From assembly GCA_905213725.1 (NCBI GenBank), contig CAJMJM010000039.1, positions 1 through 14,484 of the forward strand: a stretch of 14,484 nt of DNA. Reading direction: 5' to 3'. Positions within the stretch are counted from its first letter, which is position 1, and every line of letters starts with the position of its first letter. Shown here in pieces: positions 1 to 6,733 of this stretch. Below the pieces are notes generated by a model, which was given only the letters and a program-made list of their open reading frames with translations, was not told where the DNA came from and searched no databases. The stretch comes from Collinsella aerofaciens. Its GTDB lineage: Bacteria > Actinomycetota > Coriobacteriia > Coriobacteriales > Coriobacteriaceae. Position numbers and translations under genes: made by a program.

Positions 1-1195
1 CATCGGTTGCCACGTTGACGTAATAGTGTTCGCCATCCTCGGTCATGAGCGCCATCGTCGGCACCATCACCACGTCGTCGAGCTGCTCGGTCACCACCGA
101 TACCTCGGCCGTCATGCCCGGCTTCAGGCGCGCGTCGGGCGCCTCGATGAGGATGTCGACGTTAAAGGTCACGCTGCCGCCACCGTTGGCGGCGTCGGAG
201 TTTGCCACCGACGCGATGGCCGTAACGGTTCCCTGGCTCACGATATCGGGAAACGCGGGATACGTGACGGTGGCGCGCTGCCCAACAGCGATCTTGGCGA
301 TGTCCTTTTCGCCCACCTGCACGGTCACCTTCATCTTGGATAGGTCGGCGATCTGCATGCACTGCTTGCCGCCGCTCGTATCGCTTTCGCCCATGATCAT
401 GCCGCCTGTTACCGTGGCGCCCACCTTAGCGTTGAGCCCCACGATGCTACCCGAGCTCGGGGCCGTGACCGTACGGCTGGCTGCCTTGGCGTTCGCCTGA
501 TCGAGGTTTGCCTGGGCCGATGCGAGGCTGCGCTGCGCGGCCGATACGGCGTTCGTGTCCGTCGATGCGGCGGAGATGCCAGCTGCTGCGGAAGCCCCAT
601 CGACGTCCGTCGTTGGGGTGGCCTGCGCGGCAGCTGCGGCTTTCTGCGCGTTGGTGAGGTCTTCCTGGGCGGCTGCAACTGCACGCTGCGCCTCGGCAAC
701 GTTGCGATCGAGCTCGTCGTTTTTAATGGTCATAAGCACGTCGCCCTCGTTGACGGATTGGCCTGCCTGCACGTTGATCGAATCGACCGTACCGTCGACA
801 GAAGGGGAGACCACTGAGGACGAAATGGGTTTGAGCTGGCCTTTCGCCTCGACCGTTGTGGTAAACGTTCCCTCGGTCACCATGTCGGTCACAGGCCCGT
901 TGTTGCCTGCGGGCCGTGCGTTGATGGCTAAGGTCACGACAACGGCGATGAGCACAATGGCGGCCACGACGCCGGCCGCAATGCCGCGTCGGATGAGCTT
1001 TTTGCGTCGACGTTCGGCACGTTTTGCCTTGAGCTTGGCATATGCCTCTTCATCGGAAATCTCGGTCGCATCGTTCGCGCGTCCGCTCTGCTTATCGGCA
1101 TGTACGTTTGTAATCAGAGGAATCGTTTCGGTGACATCTTCGAGCGTGTGCTCGGTATCATCCGGGCCCGGGGTGGTCGTGGGGACATTCGGCAT
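1..1195 (-). CDS. HlyD/MacA-family efflux adaptor protein (partial, C-terminus off the left edge)
   Basis: 398 residues are visible and the frame is still open at the window edge. Seen: a charged N-terminal cytoplasmic tail, one hydrophobic segment at about residues 71-91 (a signal-anchor), then a lipoyl/barrel-sandwich half (VDGTVDSINVQAGQSVNEGD, about 130-150). An Ala/Gln-rich helical hairpin follows, then the second barrel half (TAPSSGSIVGLNAKVGATV) and a beta-barrel region ending near MVPTMALMTEDGEHY. This is the classic order of membrane-fusion adaptors. In Gram-positives, related proteins (YknX type) pair with MacB-like ABC ATPase and permease subunits for export of peptides or toxic compounds. 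Such partners would be expected just left of the window, but this is inference. The start ATG has AAAGGAG five bases upstream. The helical hairpin carries a low-complexity Ala/Ser/Thr insert around residues 190-215. The substrate cannot be told. Confidence 0.85.
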   Translation of the reverse strand, partial: MPNVPTTTPGPDDTEHTLEDVTETIPLITNVHADKQSGRANDATEISDEEAYAKLKAKRAERRRKKLIRRGIAAGVVAAIVLIAVVVTLAINARPAGNNGPVTDMVTEGTFTTTVEAKGQLKPISSSVVSPSVDGTVDSINVQAGQSVNEGDVLMTIKNDELDRNVAEAQRAVAAAQEDLTNAQKAAAAAQATPTTDVDGASAAAGISAASTDTNAVSAAQRSLASAQANLDQANAKAASRTVTAPSSGSIVGLNAKVGATVTGGMIMGESDTSGGKQCMQIADLSKMKVTVQVGEKDIAKIAVGQRATVTYPAFPDIVSQGTVTAIASVANSDAANGGGSVTFNVDILIEAPDARLKPGMTAEVSVVTEQLDDVVMVPTMALMTEDGEHYYVNVATD

Positions 1196-1230
1196 AGCGT
1201 CTCCTTTATAGAAAGTACCTCGATAAGTAT

Positions 1231-1258
1231 ATGCGCCCACCGGTTGAGGCGGGCGCAT
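1231..1258 (-). terminator. Hairpin after the L,D-transpeptidase gene, probable terminator
   Basis: An 8-bp perfect stem (ATGCGCCC at 1231-1238 with GGGCGCAT at 1251-1258) has a 12-base loop and lies about 70 bases past the stop codon of the upstream minus-strand gene. The sequence after it on the minus strand is only weakly T-rich. A TATACT hexamer (1226-1231, minus strand) overlaps the end of the stem and could be the -10 box of the adaptor gene, though no good -35 is visible. Confidence 0.5.
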
Positions 1259-1327
1259 AAGACGGTTTCTTTCGGAACTGTTAGATTGGTCGCAGCAGCT
1301 CCATGTTGTAGGAATGTGCGCGTTGCA

Positions 1328-3061
1328 CTACGAGTGGACAACCACGCACAGGCCGACTTTGATGCAGTCGTGAAGTGCCTTGGCGTCTGCCAGGCGCAGG
1401 TTGATGCAACCGTGGCTGCCGCACCACTTGTACGACTCGGCATTATCGAAGCTCTTGTCGTTTTGCCAGGTGGCGTCGTGGAAGCCGATCATATTGCCCT
1501 CGAACGGCATCCAGTAGCTCACCGGGCTCTCGTATTTGGGCTTACCGGTCTCGGGGTCCTTGGCTCCGATCAGGGTGCTGCCGCCGTCGTTGCTGTTGAT
1601 CTGCCACACGCCCTCGGGGGTGGCGTCTTCGCCCGGTTTCCCGGAAATAAAGTTGGCCTCCCAAACGATATTGCCGTTCTCGTCGTAGTAGCGCGCGTGC
1701 TGCTCGGACAGATCGACATCGATGTATGCCTTCCAGTCGGGCTCTCCCTTTGCGGTAAAGGTGTCGGCCTTCTGGGAGTACTTGATCTCGATTTCGCCGG
1801 TCTGTTTGTTGTTAATGGCGTCCTCGACCTGCTTGGCGAGCGAGCTACTGTCGATGGACCAACCAAAGTCACCGCCTTCGACGGCGCACTGCTTGCCATC
1901 GGCGCGCGTCCACCAGCGAGTAGAGCCCACGGTATTAAAGCCGTTGGCGAGCTCGGCTGCCCAGCTGCTGATCTGCGACGAATCGAGCGTGGGGTTGGCC
2001 GGATCGGCAAAGCTGATCCACTGCAATACGGAGCTGCCATCAACCTTGCCGGCATCCTCGCCGTTGAGCTTGAGGGTCACGTTGACGCCCAGGAAGTTGT
2101 TGGCGGCATCGCATGCGGCCTGAATCTGATCATCGGTCAGCGTTCCATTGAGCGGCTCATAGGCATCGTTGCCGAGCTTGGAAAGATCTACGGTCTCGGC
2201 CAGCGAGGCAAGCTCGAGCTCGGCATATTTAATGACATGGTCGCGGTTGAGTTTTTCGTTGGAGCGCGCCTTCTCGACGGTAAACTTGCCGGCGCGCTCG
2301 TCATAGGAGCTATTGGCCTCGAACGTGCCCGAACGACCCTCGTTAAACTCGTCGATGGCGGCGCCCAGATCCTTCTCAAACTTCTTTTGGTCAAAGGTAT
2401 CGGAGAGCATGGACAGGTCGACGTCTTGATCAAGATCGACTTCGTTGGAGGTAGCGGTTTTATTGGCCTTGCCGCTTAAGGATTCCACAAGGCGGACCGG
2501 CCATACAAAGGCTTCGTTGTGGCTGATGATTTCTTTTGCGGCAGCTTCGCCGTCGACGATGGGCTCATCGGACTCGGGCTGATAGGTCCAGCTAAAGTCA
2601 TCGCCTGTCACGGCGAGCTTATAGTGCTTCCATGCCGAATTGACCTTGGTGGCGGCAGACGAAGCGTTGGAGAACGAGACGTCGACGCCGGCGATGGTGG
2701 TGTTGGGGTAGGCTACCTGCGAAATCGCTACGACGCCTACGATATAGACAATGACGATTAGGCCCAGGACGACAAATAACGTCGTCTTTTTGCCCGACTT
2801 ATTGTTCTCGGCGGGTTTGCGCGCGGGGCCGCGATCGCCTCGAGCGTGCGTGGGGGGCTGCTTGGGCGCATTGCCGTTTGCCTGGCGCCGCTGACGTTGT
2901 TGACGCTGCTGTCGCTGTTGGTTCGGGTGTTGGGAAGCGTTTGCTGCACTACGCTGCTGACCGTGGCTCGGCGCGATAGGACGCGGCGACTGAACGCCGC
3001 CGGTGTGCCTGCTCGGTTGCTGCGGATCGGGAATCAGTTGAGTTCGATCGTTTTGCGACAT
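1328..3061 (-). CDS. L,D-transpeptidase (YkuD domain) with peptidoglycan-binding domain, membrane anchored
   Basis: 577 residues. L,D-transpeptidases form 3-3 crosslinks in peptidoglycan using a catalytic cysteine. Seen in order: a cytoplasmic tail of about 90 residues rich in Gln, Arg, Pro and Asn; one membrane helix at about 94-115; a long extracytoplasmic region resembling repeated PG_binding_4 modules (about 120-420); and a C-terminal YkuD domain. The YkuD domain has IGFHDATW followed by SHGCINLR, the conserved His and Ser-His-Gly-Cys motif, with the nucleophile at about C552. An ATG lies three codons further upstream (3070), but AAGGA sits one base from it and ten bases from the ATG at 3061, so 3061 is the better start. 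The gene appears to have its own promoter (3119-3147) and a terminator on each side. Family assignment is firm; its exact role among paralogues is unknown. Confidence 0.92.
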   Translation of the reverse strand: MSQNDRTQLIPDPQQPSRHTGGVQSPRPIAPSHGQQRSAANASQHPNQQRQQRQQRQRRQANGNAPKQPPTHARGDRGPARKPAENNKSGKKTTLFVVLGLIVIVYIVGVVAISQVAYPNTTIAGVDVSFSNASSAATKVNSAWKHYKLAVTGDDFSWTYQPESDEPIVDGEAAAKEIISHNEAFVWPVRLVESLSGKANKTATSNEVDLDQDVDLSMLSDTFDQKKFEKDLGAAIDEFNEGRSGTFEANSSYDERAGKFTVEKARSNEKLNRDHVIKYAELELASLAETVDLSKLGNDAYEPLNGTLTDDQIQAACDAANNFLGVNVTLKLNGEDAGKVDGSSVLQWISFADPANPTLDSSQISSWAAELANGFNTVGSTRWWTRADGKQCAVEGGDFGWSIDSSSLAKQVEDAINNKQTGEIEIKYSQKADTFTAKGEPDWKAYIDVDLSEQHARYYDENGNIVWEANFISGKPGEDATPEGVWQINSNDGGSTLIGAKDPETGKPKYESPVSYWMPFEGNMIGFHDATWQNDKSFDNAESYKWCGSHGCINLRLADAKALHDCIKVGLCVVVHS

Positions 3062-3118
3062 CGTATGCATATCCTTCGATTTTCGCCTTGCGGTTCATCG
3101 TGTTTTTACTGGGCTTGC

Positions 3119-3147
3119 ATTATAGCGATTGCCCTGCTGTTTGTGGT
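3119..3147 (-). promoter_or_regulatory. Probable promoter of the L,D-transpeptidase gene
   Basis: On the minus strand a perfect TATAAT (3119-3124) lies 17 bases from ACCACA (3142-3147), which matches only the last three bases of the -35 consensus. Transcription would start near 3112, giving a leader of about 50 bases. It lies just past the probable sdaA terminator, so position supports it. Confidence 0.5.
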
Positions 3148-3170
3148 ACGGAAACGGTGGCATTCAAAAG

Positions 3171-3192
3171 AGGTGGGACATTTGTCCCACCT
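3171..3192 (-). terminator. Probable sdaA terminator, perfect 10-bp hairpin
   Basis: AGGTGGGACA (3171-3180) and TGTCCCACCT (3183-3192) are exact inverted copies with two bases between them. On the minus strand the hairpin begins 19 bases after the sdaA stop codon and is followed by CTTTTG, a short T-rich tail. The near-perfect dyad could also be a protein-binding site for the transpeptidase promoter just downstream, but the terminator reading is simpler. Confidence 0.6.
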
Positions 3193-3210
3193 TTGAGTCG
3201 TTCTTTGCCG

Positions 3211-4818
3211 CTATCCGCACACGCCGCATTTTGCACAGGCTGAAAGTGCGGCCGGAGCCTGCGCGATGCCGCCCTTTGCCGTCTCGCGCAGCGTGGCCGG
3301 CAACGCGTGGCCCACCGATAGCATGACATGTGCCATCTGGTCAAACGGCACCAGGCTCTTAATGCCTGCGAGGGCGAGTTGTGCCGAGCTAAAGGCCGCT
3401 GCCACGCCGATGGCGTTGCGGTTTTGGCAGGGCACCTCCACGAGGCCACCGACGGGGTCACAAACGAGGCCCAGCAGGTTACTCAGCGCGATGGAGCTGG
3501 CGTCGAGCGCCTGCTCGGGCGTGCCGCCGAGCATCTGCACCAGCGCGGCTGCTGCCATGGCGGCGGCGCTTCCCACCTCGGCCTGGCATCCGCCCTCGGC
3601 GCCGGCGACGCAGGCACTCGTGGTGAGGTTGAGGCCGATGGCGGCTGCGCAGTAGAGCGCGTCCATGACCTGCTCGTCGTCGAGCCGAAGGTGATCGGCA
3701 AGCGCCAGCACGCAGCCGGGCACAACACCTGCGGAGCCTGCCGTGGGGGCGGCGACGATCACTCCCATCGTGGCGGAGCGCTCGAGCACGGCCATCGCGC
3801 GGGCCACGGCGTCGGTCTGGACGACGCCCATCAGGATTGCACTCAAATCGTTGCGGCCGGTGGCTTCGACGAGCTTGGCCTCGCCGCCGATAAGCCCGCC
3901 AAGCGAACGTTGCGGATTGGCGATGGGGGCCGTGGTCTCCTCGCGCATAACCTCGAGCACGCGGCGCATGGCGGCGACGGCGTGGGCCTCGCCGGTCAGA
4001 CGCGCCTCGCGCACGGCCATGACGGCGCCGATGCTGAGCCGCAGTTCCTCGCACGCATCTAGCAGCTGCTCACCGTCGTCGAAGATCTCCTTGGCCGAGA
4101 CGCCGGGGGAGAGCGACGAGGCAGAACCGGGGAGCTCGATAAACGTTGCGTAATCGACATTGTCGAGCTTGCGCAGCATGGGGACGACGGTGTCGTCGGG
4201 CGCGCCGTCGGTCTCAAAGACAGAGTAGGCCTGGCCGCCCACTTCGGTGCGGTAGGTGCGGCAGAAGGCGATGTTTACGTGGGCGTAGGCGAGCAGGTTG
4301 GTGAGCGCGGCGAGTACACCGGGGACGTCCTTGTGCGCCACGAAGAGCGTGGAATACATACCTGAGATGTCGACGCCGACGCCGTTAATGCGGCTGATGC
4401 GCATCTTGCCACCGCCCAGGCTCTCGCCGCGGGCCTGTGCCGTGGCGCCCGTGTCGTCGACCATGTCGATGTCGACGGTGTTGGGGTGGATGGAGGCGTC
4501 GTCGCCCTTGATGTCAAAGTGATATTCGAGGCCCTGCTCACGTGCGAGGTCAAAGGCCTGCTTGATGTTCTCGTCATCGGTGTCGAGGCCCAGAATGCCC
4601 GCGACGAGAGCGCGGTCGGTGCCGTGGCCGCGGTAGGTGTGGGCGAAGGAGTTCCACAGGCCAAAGGTGACTTTGGTGATGCGGCCTTCCAGCAGGCTGG
4701 CGGCAACTTGTGCGCAGCGCAGGGCGCCGGCGGTGTGCGATGAGCTGGGGCCGACCATGACGGGGCCCAAGATCTCGAATGCCGAGGTCGTAGCTAGTGT
4801 TTGCGGCTTGCCTGCCAT
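3211..4818 (-). CDS. sdaA: L-serine ammonia-lyase (serine dehydratase), iron-sulfur type, single chain
   Basis: 535 residues. It converts L-serine to pyruvate and ammonia in the cytoplasm using a [4Fe-4S] cluster, not PLP. Seen: the N-terminal beta domain with GPSSSHTAGA (residues 23-32); an ACT-like domain at about 155-235 (HKDVPGVLAALTNLLAYAHV); and the alpha domain from about 245 with AGAEGGCQAE and CDPVGGLVEVPCQNRNA. C411, C453 and C464 are spaced 42 and 11 apart, the same spacing as the cluster cysteines I recall for the Legionella enzyme (343, 385, 396). The tail ends CAKCGVCG, supplying a C-terminal cysteine as in the 'tail-in-mouth' active site. Beta and alpha domains are fused, as in the single-chain form. 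The start has AAGGAG five bases upstream. A perfect dyad lies about 75 bases upstream, and the gene is bounded by terminators, suggesting a monocistronic unit. Confidence 0.95.
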   Translation of the reverse strand: MAGKPQTLATTSAFEILGPVMVGPSSSHTAGALRCAQVAASLLEGRITKVTFGLWNSFAHTYRGHGTDRALVAGILGLDTDDENIKQAFDLAREQGLEYHFDIKGDDASIHPNTVDIDMVDDTGATAQARGESLGGGKMRISRINGVGVDISGMYSTLFVAHKDVPGVLAALTNLLAYAHVNIAFCRTYRTEVGGQAYSVFETDGAPDDTVVPMLRKLDNVDYATFIELPGSASSLSPGVSAKEIFDDGEQLLDACEELRLSIGAVMAVREARLTGEAHAVAAMRRVLEVMREETTAPIANPQRSLGGLIGGEAKLVEATGRNDLSAILMGVVQTDAVARAMAVLERSATMGVIVAAPTAGSAGVVPGCVLALADHLRLDDEQVMDALYCAAAIGLNLTTSACVAGAEGGCQAEVGSAAAMAAAALVQMLGGTPEQALDASSIALSNLLGLVCDPVGGLVEVPCQNRNAIGVAAAFSSAQLALAGIKSLVPFDQMAHVMLSVGHALPATLRETAKGGIAQAPAALSACAKCGVCG

Positions 4819-4891
4819 GGGTGCTCCTTTTCTATCCCGTCGTTCCGCGGTCCTTGGTTTTTGGTCGCCTGCTCTACAGCCCTGTCGCGCT

Positions 4892-4916
4892 CGGAGGCCA
4901 CATTAAGTGGCCTCCG
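4892..4916. promoter_or_regulatory. Perfect 10-bp inverted repeat upstream of sdaA, possible operator or leader hairpin
   Basis: CGGAGGCCAC and GTGGCCTCCG are exact inverted copies around ATTAA. The centre lies about 85 bases before the sdaA start codon. There is no T-run on either side, so it is not a standard intrinsic terminator. It could be a regulator-binding dyad or a leader stem-loop; the sequence does not decide. Confidence 0.45.
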
Positions 4917-5058
4917 GCTCGGGCGGAACTCGCGATCGACCAAATACCAAAGCCCTCGGAACTTAGGATACATGGTAGAGGCGCTCATGCTGCAAAATCC
5001 ATCAGCTGGAGACCTATTCTGTGCTCCATGTCGACTCATCTTCACCACCGATTAAATA

Positions 5059-5093
5059 AAAAAGAGGTACCGGTTGTTTCGGTACCTCTTTTT
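5059..5093 (-). terminator. metK terminator, probably bidirectional
   Basis: A 14-bp perfect stem (5059-5072 with 5080-5093) has a 7-base loop. The stem contains GAGGTACCG/CGGTACCTC flanked by an A-tract on one side and a T-tract on the other. On the minus strand it lies about 40 bases after the metK stop and is followed by a T-rich tail. It is a textbook intrinsic terminator that would also work on the plus strand. Confidence 0.9.
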
Positions 5094-5130
5094 GGTGCGT
5101 TTCTATTTGGCTGTAGCTTTAGCCGCCTGC

Positions 5131-6411
5131 TTACAGGCCGCAGGCTGCTTTGAGTTCTTCGACTCGGTCGGTTTTCTCCCAGGTGAAGTCGGCGTCTTCT
5201 CGGCCGAAGTGACCGTAGGCTGCCGTCTTTTCGTAGATGGGGCGGCGCAGGTCCAGGTCGCGGATGATTGCACCCGGGCGCAGGTCGAAGGTCTTCTCTA
5301 CGGCTTCAACGATCTTGTCCTCGGCAACATGTGCGGTACCGAAGGTGTCGACCATGATTGAGAGGGGTTTGGAAACGCCGATGGCGTAGGCAAGCTCGAC
5401 TTCGCAGCGGTCGGCTAGGCCGGCGGCGACCACGTTTTTGGCGACCCAGCGCGCGGCATATGCGGCGGAGCGGTCGACCTTGGTGCAGTCCTTGCCGCTA
5501 AAGGCACCGCCGCCGTGACGGCCGTAGCCGCCGTAGGTGTCGACGATGATCTTGCGGCCAGTGAGGCCCGTGTCGCCCATGGGGCCGCCCACGACAAAGC
5601 GACCGGTGGGGTTCACGTAGATGTCCGCGTTGTCCCACGGCATGTTCTCGGCGGCCATGACCGGGGTGATGACGTGCTCGATGAGGTCGGCCTTGATCTT
5701 GCCCATGTCCTCGATCTCGGCGGCGTGCTGCGTGGAGATGACGATCGTCGTGACCTCGACGGGCTTGCCTTCCTCGTAGCGCACGGTGACCTGGGTCTTG
5801 CCGTCGGGACGCAGATAGGCGAGGGTACCGTCGTGACGCACGGCGGCCAGTCGCTTGGGCTGGGGGCGTGCCAGGTTGTGTGGCATGGGTTTGATGGTCT
5901 TGGTCTTGTTGCAGGCATAACCGAACATCATGCCCTGGTCGCCGGCACCGATCAGGTCGATCGGGTCGGTGGTGGCGCCGGTCTGGGTCTCGAAGGACTC
6001 GTCGACGCCCTGGGCGATATCGGGCGACTGTTCGTGGATGAGGCTCATAACGCCGCAGGTGTCGCAGTCAAAACCGAACTTGGCACGGTTGTAGCCAATG
6101 CGGCGGATAACACCGCGGGCGATTTCCTGTACGTCGACGTAGGCCTGGGTGCGAATCTCGCCGGCGACGATGACGGTGCCGGTGGTCACGAGGGTCTCGC
6201 AGGCGCAACGGACGTTCTCCACGTTGGCAGGCACGCCGTTGGGGGCGATGTAGCCCTGCTCCTGGAGCTCTATTTCTTTGGCGAGGATTGCGTCGAGGAC
6301 GGCGTCGCTGATCTGGTCAGCGATCTTATCGGGATGACCTTCGGTCACCGACTCCGACGTAAAAACAAAGGACCCGTGTTGGGGCGGAATGGAACGAAGT
6401 TCTTCTGACAT
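5131..6411 (-). CDS. metK: S-adenosylmethionine synthetase (methionine adenosyltransferase)
   Basis: 426 residues. It makes SAM from methionine and ATP in the cytoplasm and is the source of methyl groups for enzymes such as the RsmB encoded in this window. Seen: SESVTEGHPDKIADQISDA (residues 19-37) with the ATP-phosphate-binding His26 and metal-binding Asp28; the signature GAGDQGMMFGYA (155-166); and the glycine-rich GGGAFSGKDCTKVDRS (300-315). It is about 40 residues longer than the E. coli enzyme, partly from extra sequence around residues 47-65 (IELQEQGYIAPNGVPANVEN). The start has GAAAGGA six bases upstream. The leader contains a hairpin followed by six Ts (6424-6461), and a strong bidirectional terminator follows the gene, so it looks monocistronic. 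Identification is secure. Confidence 0.98.
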   Translation of the reverse strand: MSEELRSIPPQHGSFVFTSESVTEGHPDKIADQISDAVLDAILAKEIELQEQGYIAPNGVPANVENVRCACETLVTTGTVIVAGEIRTQAYVDVQEIARGVIRRIGYNRAKFGFDCDTCGVMSLIHEQSPDIAQGVDESFETQTGATTDPIDLIGAGDQGMMFGYACNKTKTIKPMPHNLARPQPKRLAAVRHDGTLAYLRPDGKTQVTVRYEEGKPVEVTTIVISTQHAAEIEDMGKIKADLIEHVITPVMAAENMPWDNADIYVNPTGRFVVGGPMGDTGLTGRKIIVDTYGGYGRHGGGAFSGKDCTKVDRSAAYAARWVAKNVVAAGLADRCEVELAYAIGVSKPLSIMVDTFGTAHVAEDKIVEAVEKTFDLRPGAIIRDLDLRRPIYEKTAAYGHFGREDADFTWEKTDRVEELKAACGL

Positions 6412-6423
6412 GATTGTCCTTTC

Positions 6424-6461
6424 AAAAAACGTGTCCCGGCGACCGTTACCATTCCGCCGGG
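6424..6461 (-). promoter_or_regulatory. metK: metK leader hairpin with U-run, possible attenuator
   Basis: On the minus strand CCCGGCG pairs with CGCCGGG (6455-6461 with 6435-6441) around a 13-base loop. Five bases later comes a run of six Ts (6429-6424), and then the metK ribosome site GAAAGGA. A possible -10 box TATGAT lies at 6480-6485, so the leader would be about 62 bases. A terminator-like hairpin immediately ahead of a ribosome site suggests attenuation or leader-based control. The leader is too short for a standard SAM-I riboswitch, and I do not recognise a known SAM-sensing class. Confidence 0.4.
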
Positions 6462-6515
6462 CTCTCTATGCAAGGGCACATCATAGCGCGTAAATCAAAC
6501 ATTCACACCCTTTCC

Positions 6516-6659
6516 GCACCGAGCCATTGGTTAGCTAATTTGGGACGGGGCTTTTTTAGCTACCCAATCCGGAGTCTTCGGAGCCTAAGACCAATCTCGA
6601 TATAGGGTAGCTAAAAAAGCCCCGTCCCAAAATTAGCTACCCAATGACTGGGTCGGTGC
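6516..6659. repeat. Large composite palindrome, copy 1 (REP/BIME-like dispersed element)
   Basis: The main arms are 6525-6565 and 6605-6646, inverted copies with one mismatch and one extra A, around a 39-base centre. A further 7-bp pairing (GCACCGA at 6516-6522 with TCGGTGC at 6653-6659) extends the symmetry. Each arm contains GGGACGGGGC followed by six Ts and ends in TTAGCTACCC. The same core recurs at 13955-14040. This copy lies between two divergent promoters (metK and gltX), so it cannot serve simply as a gene-end terminator. No open reading frame inside. Confidence 0.9.
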
Positions 6660-6662
6660 CCT

Positions 6663-6693
6663 TTGTGCGGAGGTTGCTTTGATGCTTTATACT
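6663..6693 (+). promoter_or_regulatory. gltX: Probable gltX promoter
   Basis: TATACT (6688-6693) lies 19 bases after TTGTGC (6663-6668). The -10 box is good and the -35 and spacing are weak. Transcription would begin near 6700, which places a GTG at 6695 upstream of the transcript and supports the ATG at 6734 as the gltX start. The right end of the palindromic repeat lies just upstream. Confidence 0.5.
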
Positions 6694-6733
6694 GGTGCGG
6701 TTAGACATCCATCCTGCAATCGAGGAGATTTCC

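Larger units (their letters stand above)
4819..5130. other. Intergenic region between metK and sdaA
   Basis: Contains the metK terminator (5059-5093) and the dyad in the sdaA leader (4892-4916). No convincing gene, tRNA or clear promoter was seen in the remaining roughly 140 bases. A minus-strand frame of 84 codons crosses this area but overlaps the sdaA start, lacks a ribosome site and resembles nothing. Confidence 0.6.

Noticed and set aside
4794..5048. 84-residue minus-strand frame upstream of sdaA
   Set aside because: Overlaps the sdaA start and has no family-like motifs; the region is better explained as a leader with a dyad.
4917..5058. tRNA or small RNA in the metK-sdaA gap
   Set aside because: No T-loop-like motif, no acceptor stem and only a weak 5-bp stem; nothing beyond chance.
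6412..6478. Pairing of a TGCCCTT sequence (6472-6478) with the metK ribosome site as a riboswitch-like sequestration
   Set aside because: The likely -10 box at 6480-6485 puts the transcription start at or after this sequence, so it would probably not be in the transcript.
6695..6733. Upstream GTG start for gltX adding 13 residues
   Set aside because: It lies upstream of the predicted transcription start and lacks a ribosome site, whereas the ATG at 6734 has a good one and begins the conserved family N-terminus.
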